A DNA stretch of 64,000 bases from Chitinophaga filiformis (GTDB lineage Bacteria; Bacteroidota; Bacteroidia; Chitinophagales; Chitinophagaceae): the NCBI RefSeq assembly GCF_023100805.1, contig NZ_CP095855.1:2397001-2461000 (forward strand), given 5' to 3'. The notes beneath the pieces were generated by a model. It saw only the letters and a list, made by a program, of their open reading frames with translations, was not told the origin of the DNA and searched no databases. Position numbers and translations under genes: made by a program. Of the stretch, positions 62,845-64,000 are shown in pieces (the stretch's first letter is position 1; every line of letters starts with the position of its first letter).

Positions 62845-64000
62845 ATGACCACACAAGAAATATTGATAAAGGCCGGGCAGTTGATACTGTCGCTCTCAAT
62901 ACTGGTAGTATTACATGAGCTTGGGCACTTTATCCCTGCCAAGCTTTTTAAAGCAAGGGTTGAAAAATTCTATCTGTTCTTTGATCCCTGGTTTTCCCTG
63001 TTTAAAAAGAAGAAAGGAGATACAGAATATGGGATAGGTTGGTTGCCCCTCGGCGGATATGTAAAGATATCCGGTATGGTGGATGAGAGCATGGACCGTG
63101 AGCAGATGGCCAAACCGCCTCAGCCCTGGGAATTCCGTTCTAAACCAGCCTGGCAGCGTCTGATCATTATGATAGGAGGTGTGACTGTGAACCTGATCCT
63201 GGGTTTCCTGATATACGCCATGATGCTGTGGCATTGGGGAGAGAGCTATCTGCCTACCAAGAACCTGACCTATGGTATCGCTGTAGATTCACTCGCACAA
63301 AGTATCGGTTTACGTGACGGGGATATGGTCCTGTCTGTTAATCACCAGCCCGTAGAGAACTTCAAAGCTATTCCTGCCGAGATCATCCTCCGTGAGGCTA
63401 CCAGCATCCAGGTAGAACGTGCCGGCAAACCGCTGGATATCAAGATCCCTGCCGGTTTTGTCCGTGAAATGATCAAAAAGAAGGGAACTCTGATGGAAGT
63501 ACGCATTCCTTTCACTGTGGATAGCGTATTACCGAAATCACCCGCTGAAAAAGCCGGTATCCGGAAAGGCGATAAGACCCTGACGGTGAATGGCCAGCCT
63601 GCTTCTTATTTTCATGAGTTCAAAAAAGCCTTACAGCCTTACAAAAATAAAACGATACCAATACAGGTATTACGTGACGGAGATACACTTAAGTTATTCC
63701 CCCAGGTATCTGAGAATGGTACTTTAGGTATGTTCCCGGCTAATCCTGTGAAGGATTTCAAATTTGCTACCCGTGAGTATACCTTCTTTGAGGCAATACC
63801 AGCAGGTTTTTCCAAATGTATCAGTACATTGGTGAAATATGTTCAGCAGCTCCGCCTGATCTTCGTATCCAAAGAGGTAAAGGCCAATGAGTCATTGGGA
63901 GGCTTTATGAGCATTGGCAACCTGTTCCCCGGCTATTGGGACTGGAGTTCCTTCTGGGAAATGACTGCCTTACTATCTATCATCCTGGCGTTCATGAATA
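62845..64000 (+). CDS. rseP: RIP metalloprotease RseP (site-2 protease), 3' end cut by window
   Basis: 385 codons present from ATG 62845 (MTTQEILIKAGQLILSLSIL); the family is about 440-450 residues, so perhaps 55-65 are missing. The zinc motif VVLHELGHFIPA is in the first membrane helix (about 22-33), with PLGGYVKISGM soon after. Two PDZ domains lie at about 140-205 and 225-300 (SIGLRDGDMVLSVN, KAGIRKGDKTLTVN). It cleaves membrane-bound anti-sigma factors and remnant signal peptides within the inner membrane. The second zinc ligand (NLxP/LDGG) lies beyond the window. Confidence 0.94.
   Translation, partial: MTTQEILIKAGQLILSLSILVVLHELGHFIPAKLFKARVEKFYLFFDPWFSLFKKKKGDTEYGIGWLPLGGYVKISGMVDESMDREQMAKPPQPWEFRSKPAWQRLIIMIGGVTVNLILGFLIYAMMLWHWGESYLPTKNLTYGIAVDSLAQSIGLRDGDMVLSVNHQPVENFKAIPAEIILREATSIQVERAGKPLDIKIPAGFVREMIKKKGTLMEVRIPFTVDSVLPKSPAEKAGIRKGDKTLTVNGQPASYFHEFKKALQPYKNKTIPIQVLRDGDTLKLFPQVSENGTLGMFPANPVKDFKFATREYTFFEAIPAGFSKCISTLVKYVQQLRLIFVSKEVKANESLGGFMSIGNLFPGYWDWSSFWEMTALLSIILAFMN

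Overview
The window is a stretch of chromosome from a Bacteroidota bacterium. The best fit is Chitinophagaceae and probably a Chitinophaga-like organism, but that genus call is inference from gene content, not from a marker gene. Supporting signs are type IX secretion (T9SS) genes (PorQ, a PorP/SprF protein), cargo proteins with T9SS type A and type B C-terminal sorting domains, small families typical of the phylum (DUF4421, DUF4382, DUF5683, an SDR-type threonine dehydrogenase, a mitochondrial-type aconitase), and promoter elements of the Bacteroidota form TTTG-N19/20-TAnnTTTG in front of rplU and the pspC-like gene. Fifty-one protein genes are supported. No tRNA, rRNA, CRISPR array, transposase gene or prophage was seen.

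Layout: 1-6.4 kb holds the end of glmS, a histidine-phosphatase lipoprotein, a repeat island, mgtE, a bestrophin-like channel and a small SET-domain protein. 6.5-15.6 kb is a histidine-degradation locus (marR-hutH-hutU-hutI, then hutG), interrupted by a divergently placed secreted GH5 glycoside hydrolase. 15.7-28.4 kb is mixed housekeeping and envelope genes (purU, aconitase, kdsA, threonine dehydrogenase, an AraC regulator, an S41 protease). 28.6-33.4 kb is assimilatory sulfate reduction (cysH-cysD-cysN) with an Rrf2 regulator, separated by a second repeat island. 33.5-36.7 kb is parA-parB-DUF5683-dapB. 36.8-46.9 kb has a UPF0173 hydrolase, a membrane metallophosphoesterase, outer-membrane barrels, lon, porQ, pdxJ and ahcY. 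47.4-54.4 kb is a 2021-residue Calx-beta adhesin-like T9SS cargo followed by its SprF-type partner. 54.7-64 kb has GNAT, DsbA-like and PolX genes, a further repeat island, a histone H1-like gene, rpmA/rplU, a GH3-family enzyme, dxr and the start of rseP.

How the genes fit together: HutH, HutU, HutI and HutG convert histidine to glutamate plus formamide. A MarR gene heads the operon, and an 18-bp palindrome lies 12 bp upstream of its start codon. CysD/CysN make APS and CysH, which carries the Fe-S cysteines, reduces it to sulfite. PorQ, the SprF homologue, the giant adhesin and the GH5 enzyme belong to the T9SS surface-export system implied by their sorting signals.

The most unusual content is non-coding. 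Four intergenic islands of tandem repeats were found. Two of them (2.66-3.59 kb and 57.64-58.48 kb), 55 kb apart and in opposite orientation, share one conserved double-hairpin core beside C/G-tract arrays. That core carries a GTAG tetranucleotide at the foot of a hairpin, resembling REP sequences used by RAYT transposases. Other notable points are a 61-bp-arm inverted repeat directly after hutI, a near-perfect 51-bp palindrome inside an AraC-family gene, and a PolX whose three polymerase carboxylates appear to be replaced while its PHP nuclease site is intact.
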